Assembly (NCBI GenBank): GCA_008360975.2
Contig: CM039183.1
Span: 57,338,850 to 57,402,849 of the forward strand
DNA length: 64,000 nt
DNA from: Lichenostomus cassidix
Taxonomy: Eukaryota > Chordata > Aves > Passeriformes > Meliphagidae
Reading direction: 5' to 3'
Of the stretch, positions 58,271-64,000 are shown piece by piece (position 1 is the stretch's first letter; every line of letters starts with the position of its first letter). The notes under the pieces are model-generated. The model saw nothing but the letters and a program-made list of their open reading frames with translations. It was not told the origin of the DNA and did no database searches. A program made the translations under genes and the position numbers.

Positions 58271-61200
58271 TAGACTTTTCTGGTAGTTGGGTTTTTTTTC
58301 AGAATCCATCTTTAAAAGCACAGCTGTCTTTGTCTTTATGTAAATGATTGAAACTTCTCTGAACAACTCCAGGGAATTTTAGCTCAGCTGGTGAGGCAGC
58401 CCAGGGGAACTTCTCTTCCAGTACTGCATCTCACATGGTTAATGAAAATGCTCGTGGATCTTTCATTCCTACCTAGTGATGCTAATGCCCTGACACTAAT
58501 CTAAACTAGAACAGCAGTCAGCATTTTGGCTGGGTAGCTTTCTTACCAGTGAACTGTCTAAAACTGACTTTGGAAATTTCCTGACTTTAATGTTTAACAA
58601 ACTCTTTGCACTACTGCAGACAGGCACAGAGGAATGACCTGATCCTATTTGCCCAGGAGAATCTTTTCTCTGTTATAATACCTCATACCTGCCTCTGTCA
58701 GTGACTGATTCCGTTGACATGCTGAGGAAGGGAAAGAGCTCTTTGGCAGCAGATCTTCAGCTCTGACTCATGACAGATCAGAAATTTGGATATGCTTGAT
58801 CCTTGTTACATTGCATTTGTCCGCTTGTTTGGTTTTCTGCTAGGAGGAGTCTCTACTAAAATGCTTACCACCTTGAAGAATATTCTTCTTGGGAGGAGAT
58901 GGTGTATTTACTGATTGGTTACCTTATAAACGGGTGAATACCCTCTTCACTGAGTTTGTACAGTAGTGACTGCAAGGTGCAATAGCCAGTACATAAAAGC
59001 TTCAGCTATCAGGAGCTGGTGAGAACCAGCCAGGGGCAACTACATGAAATGCCTTGGAAATTCTGCGAATTGCACAGCATTGCATTTCCCAAGCTCCTGC
59101 TGCAACCTGCTGGCTCTGCTTTTCTTCTATGTCTGGTTTGTTTGCATGTCTTTATTTCCCACATGGAATTGGCTCTTTATTTTCAGAGTCATGCACCTGT
59201 TCAGCTGCACTCTGGTGTTAGTGGTTGGGGCACTGCGATGGAGAAGAGCACTGCTGAGAGTCCCTGTGGATGCTTTGCTTGCTTTTATTTCTGGTTTACT
59301 TAAATAAACGCCTGCTTGTGGTGTGGGGATTCCTCCCCTACATGTTCTCAGATGAAAGAATTCTTCCTGTCCTGAATCCCAGCAGAGGAGGGACACGGGA
59401 GCCCTTTACCTCTGGAAGAGATGAAGGGCCAACTCTCAGAAGTCACAGGGATGGTTCTGGCAGGCACGGTGGCTGCTGCCCCATCTTGTGAGGTGGGGGC
59501 TGGTGGGGAGGACAGCACTGGAGTGTTCACACACAAGCTCCTGTACCTGTTGGAGCGATCAGCCTGCAAGGCCCTAATTGCTCATTAAGGATCTTGGTGC
59601 TGTTAATTTTCAAACTTGATTAGGCAGAAACAAAGTGCTGGGAGGAGTTGTATTTAGTGTCCATGTTGGGGGGCATAAATACTTTCTAAGCTGCTCTTAC
59701 TGGAGCTTCTCTCTGTCGTTTCCCTCCTCTACATGCATACACTCTTAAATGTATGAAATGCAACTTCCAAGTATTTAAAGGAAGCTTTGGTATCTATTAA
59801 GAACCCAATAAAACATTTTTTTGATAACATGTATGAGTCGATGTTTTTAGAACAAAGATTTTGGCTGTTCTAAATTATCCAACAATATCTGTCAGATTAG
59901 CAAGGCCAAAAAAATGCAATTAAAGCACCTTCCATTTTACTGAAGGAACCTGCTAAGAATAGTTCCTTTGTAGTTATCTTAACCACACACCAGGGGGGCT
60001 TTTCTGTTCTTTCTTACTTTTTCAAAGAACTGAAAATCTACTTTTTCAAAGAACTGAAAGGGGCACACAGCTTTTTAAACCTTTTTTTAAAGGTTTTTCT
60101 TTTTTTCCCCTTTGGAAATTGTTCTGATAATCAACAGGGTATGCAATGTCCTCAAGATGACTTCATACAGTGGAGTCTCCTTAAGTCATCCATCTGCACG
60201 TTGTGTGTATATCGTCAGCAAATATGTTTGATATCAGAGGTGTGGGCTAGATTTTAGATATCAAAAGTAGTTTGAAACCTACTTTGAAAGTAGAATGAAA
60301 AAAAGATGGACTAAGTGGTGTAATGGCGGGGGGAGGGAGAGGATGACAATCTGTAAGTGAAGTTGAATCAGCACCCTTGTAGTCGATCGCTGTTTTGGGA
60401 TGTTTCAAGGACTACATTGTTTGGTATCACATTTGAAAGAGGTTACTTGCTTTGCTTTTGTTTAGTTCTAGTTGAACCTATTTGATGATTTCAAGAGCAT
60501 CAGTGAGAGAGGAAAGTGCAGAGATCTCCTTTCTGCTGGATATCAACAGTTGATGACTTTCTGCTTCTTGTGGTACCTGCGGTGCAAAGTGGTGCTTAAG
60601 TGGGTACCACACAGCTTTCCCTTTCAGTCTGCAATTAAGTCCAGAGCTCTCACCCAAAGCTGTTGTGGAGTGAGGAGTAATTATCCTCTGATGAGGTGCC
60701 CACCTGCAGAGCCACTCTAGATGCTATTGCAATATAAGAGTTGCAAGAATAAATATCTGAAAGCAATCAGCTTCCAGGCATCTTTGTCCTTGTAGGGGTC
60801 TCCGATGGTGTCCCTGATGCTGCAGAGGTTTCTGTAGTTTAAGAATGTAGATAACAAAGCATTTACTTAGTTTTGTGTTTCCTGATACATTATATCCTTC
60901 TGTGATAAAGGGAGTCATGTGTTTGCATAATAGTAAAGAATTCCACAAACCCAGGAATAAACAGAAAAGGTAGAAAAGTGTTATTTTTTTAAAGGCAGAG
61001 TGCAACAAACGATGCTGTAACTTGCTACTTAATACAACTCATTCTTAACTTTTCCTGTTGGCTGCATTGAATGTCTAGTCTTGAACATAGCTGCAGTGAT
61101 TTGGTTTGCTCCTATCCCAAGTATCACTATTTCAAATATCAGACAGGTACTTTAATAGTCATATGTCTGTATATGACCACAACACTTTGCTCCTGCTGAT

Positions 61201-62400
61201 AAAATACATTTTTCTGATTTAAGACAAAAATAACCTAGATTAAAATACTTGTTAGTACAAGAAAATGAATCAGCTTGAAGCTCTTCTTTTTAATTACTGT
61301 TACATTTTAAAATATGTCTTTCATATTAAAAAAAAATGTAAAAGGGGAAAAGTAAAAATAAACACACAAAAAAAAAATGGAAGTCATTGGCAGCACTGTT
61401 CACTCCTCCCTTCAAGATTCATCCTGGACTGAGCTGTCATTGTGCTTTTCCTTTATTTAATGCTGATGCAGAAAATGTTTGGTCTTTGGCAGTACAGATT
61501 GAAGTCTGAAGAGATAATAAAGGTGGGGAGGAGTAGGCACAATGCATAATCCAGGCAGTATAAATGATAATCTACCCTCCCACCTTTACTCATAAAAGCT
61601 GCTGGAGCTCACTGTAGCTGCCAGGTTTGCAGCTTAGTAGGAAGGACTCCAAGACCCACAGGGAATTCCTCAGCAACAGCTTCAGCTGCTCCCAGTCCTG
61701 CCGGCTGGATGGACCTTTATCTAAAGGAGGTGAGCAGGAACAAGGGGAGGATCTTTTCTCCTCTAAAATAGATCATCAGCCACCAACTTGTGGAGAGGCT
61801 AGATAGATATATTCCCTGCCATCTGCACCATGTTTACTCCCACCCACCCCCCCTCCCCTTTCATACACCCAGATGTTCTCAATGCAGAGGAAACTGAAAC
61901 CCCAAAACTGGGTCCATAGTGCCCAGCACAAGAGAAGAATTAGACCTTTAAATCTTGTGGTCTTCAAGAACTTCTCTGCCACAGTAGTACTGAAATATGG
62001 AGATGCCTCATTGTCTAATATGCTGTTCTCCAACAGTTTTCTTCAAGTAGATAAAGAACAAATATAATCTTGTTGGCTAGCCACTGTGTTGTCGGATAAT
62101 TAGGCTGAAGAAGTTTGGGGCAGTAGAAATGCTTATTAAAATTAAACTGTCTTTGTAAGGTGACAAAAACAAGTTGAGGCTTTCTTATCCTGTATCAGCC
62201 ATAGTTTTGATGTGTTCAGCAAACCATTATTTAGAATAGTAAGAGAACTTTAAATAGAGAAGCAAAGTAGACCATTTGTCCCTGCTTTGTATTATTTCTG
62301 TTAGTTTACAAATTAGTTTGTAAAATCCCCAGCAGGGAACTGCAAGCCTTGAAGGCTTGAAGGGGAGTTGTCTACAGCAGTAGCCACTATCCTTCATCTA
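58271..62400. other. Intergenic region downstream of STX7
   Basis: No protein-like frame recognised. It contains a 24-bp-period tandem duplication (60015-60059) and another AATAAA (59807). MOXD1 follows STX7 in the human locus, but no MOXD1 exon was seen. Confidence 0.55.
60015..60059 (+). repeat. 24-bp-period tandem duplication
   Basis: A 21-nt segment at 60015-60035 recurs exactly at 60039-60059, giving a 24-bp period with nearly two full units. Confidence 0.95.
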
Positions 62401-63110
62401 CTGTAACCCCACAGTGGCATCCCTGGAAAAGGGCAATCTGTCACCTGAGTGGCCACACAGGGCATCACTAATTTTCAATTATCTCAGGTCCAAGGAGTAG
62501 TAAACAAGGCTGGGGGAGAAGAGTGTACCTACTAGGAAAGTCAATTCAGGGGCCTGTCTGAAAATTAGCTGTCAGTGTCCCACAGGGGGAGGCCATAGGC
62601 CACAGACTCCTTTGCCGATGCCAGGTGTACACACTCACCCCACAGCTCAGGGGGAGGAGCAGAGTTTTGGGGTGTCTGCAGGGTTTTGGCTCAGTTGTAA
62701 AGGAAGTAGCTGTCATGTCTTAGAAGGGGCCATAAACCATCACAGACCCGCAGAGTCATTCCTGCGGCCTTCCACCAGAGGCCTGTCCCCTGCAGGAGAG
62801 GTGCTTAGGCATTCCGGTGTACACCTGAAATTATAATAATACATTGTTATTATTTGTTATAACATTGTCCCGCATTTCCTAGGACCCCCACCGCTGGGAC
62901 CAGGGTGAAGAGGAGCAATGAGGTGCTACTGGATCCACAGGGGTGGTGACTATTTTCCTGCTTAATCTGTTTCTCACCCTTTCTTTTCTATTTCTTTCTG
63001 TGTCTCTCTGCCTGACATTTACTGTTAAATAAAATCTGTACTATTGAGTTTGACAAATGGTCTCACTTGCACTTTATTTTGGGCAGGGGCGTCTCTCTAA
63101 GAAGCATAAT
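62400..63110 (+). mobile_element. LTR-like segment (tentative)
   Basis: A moderately GC-rich segment leads into a long pyrimidine-rich stretch (about 62955-63010) and then AATAAA (63028-63033) with a GT- and T-containing tail (63034-63100). This layout resembles 3' parts of avian ERVL-type LTRs. No coding frame, clear TG...CA ends or target-site duplication could be fixed, so it may instead be an unrelated polyadenylation-like region. Confidence 0.3.
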
Positions 63111-64000
63111 AATCAGATCTTAACATTGTGTCGATTCACCCAAACAGGAAGTCTTTTATTTTTAAAGCAATACTGCATGACTTTTCCTGGTCTTGCCTTT
63201 TGTACTGGCAACTATTCCTCTGCTCCAGCCTTTGCCTGGCAGCCTGTACAGGCAGAACCAGCTCTGCTTTAAGGCTCTGCCTACCCCACTGTGACCTTCT
63301 TTCTGCAAATAAGGTCACTTGGGTTGGCTACATGATTGCTGTACAAGTCAGTAGTTCTAGGCTGGGAACAAACATTTTATTCACTCACTGTCACATCATC
63401 AATTCAGAATCTCCCATGAACTTCTCAACCAGTTATAGCCTTGATCTTAGTGTAGCTCTTTCCAGTAAAGAGGAAAATTCAGTTTGTTTATTCTGGCAGA
63501 CACTGGAATGAGATTTTTTGTGTTATTTAATCCCTGCAGTTTTAATTTTATGAAGGAACTGCACCTGAAAGCAGGCAAGTGCCCAGTGAGCCAAGCATTT
63601 CCTTGCAAGTCAACCCTCCAGTCACTCCCTCTGCTTGCCCCCCGTCCCAAATTTACTTCTGAACATTGCCAGGACCAAAAAAGTTTGACCTCAGGTTTCT
63701 TCCCCGAGACATATGATATTCATAAACTCTCTAGCTAAACTGCAACTCCTTTGCATTTTAGGTAGAAATGATTTCTCAAGAAAAAAAAATATTATGAGGT
63801 TTATGATTCATCCATTTGCAAACACAGCTCTACAAAAAAAGGCTAAAGGGATATTTTGTAAACCATGCACATAGACTAGAAGAATTCTGAAAACCCAGAA
63901 ATATTATGGAAAGACCACAAGACTAAATGAAAGTAAGAAAAATATTTGAGGGGAGAGGATGAGGTGGGAGAGACAGACAAGGATCTTTCTATAACTTGTG
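63111..64000. other. Intergenic tail of window
   Basis: AT-rich sequence with short open frames only. No gene, repeat family or RNA was recognised. Confidence 0.5.

Noticed and set aside
1..64000. CRISPR arrays, bacterial operons, tRNA or rRNA genes
   Set aside because: No spaced direct-repeat array, cloverleaf or rRNA-like sequence was noticed. The window is vertebrate chromosomal DNA.

Overview
The window looks like a piece of a bird genome. The evidence is a vertebrate gene set with GT-AG introns, a CR1 LINE 3' fragment of the kind that dominates avian repeats (about 41.61-41.89 kb), a candidate endogenous-retrovirus LTR with alpharetrovirus-like promoter spacing (about 19.4-19.7 kb), and long AT-rich intergenic DNA with one strong CpG island. 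I cannot name the species.

Three protein-coding genes can be supported, all on the + strand. TAAR1 (6837-7838) and TAAR2 (12184-13218) are intact trace-amine receptor genes whose seven-transmembrane part lies in one exon. Both keep the amine-anchoring Asp in TM3 and the TAAR-family TM7 signature. STX7 (syntaxin 7) occupies about 26.8-58.3 kb. It has a CpG-island promoter, a probable non-coding first exon, and nine coding exons (33473-56960). When I joined the exons by hand, every phase matched and they gave a 257-residue Qa-SNARE with an Habc region, a SNARE motif with its zero-layer Gln, and a C-terminal membrane anchor.

Layout: 1-6.7 kb has no recognised gene, with a hexanucleotide repeat at 3.8 kb. 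The two receptors follow, about 4.3 kb apart. A 13 kb block without genes (13.2-26.6 kb) lies between TAAR2 and STX7. In mammals this interval carries TAAR5-TAAR9. Here it holds a probable LTR, a perfect hairpin and a CTCF-like motif. STX7 fills most of the rest, with a 14.4 kb intron after its first coding exon. The last 5.7 kb is intergenic, with an LTR-like segment near the end. The order TAAR1-TAAR2-STX7 in one orientation matches the human locus on 6q23.

The genes are neighbours but do not work together. The TAARs are amine-sensing GPCRs (TAAR1 partly neuronal, TAAR2 mainly olfactory in other vertebrates), while STX7 drives late-endosome and lysosome fusion in most cells. I found no clearly new biological system. 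The most useful leads are the TAAR array reduced to two members here, substitutions in the receptor ligand pockets, oppositely oriented CTCF-like motifs near the TAAR/STX7 boundary, and several perfect hairpins and strand-asymmetric tracts.
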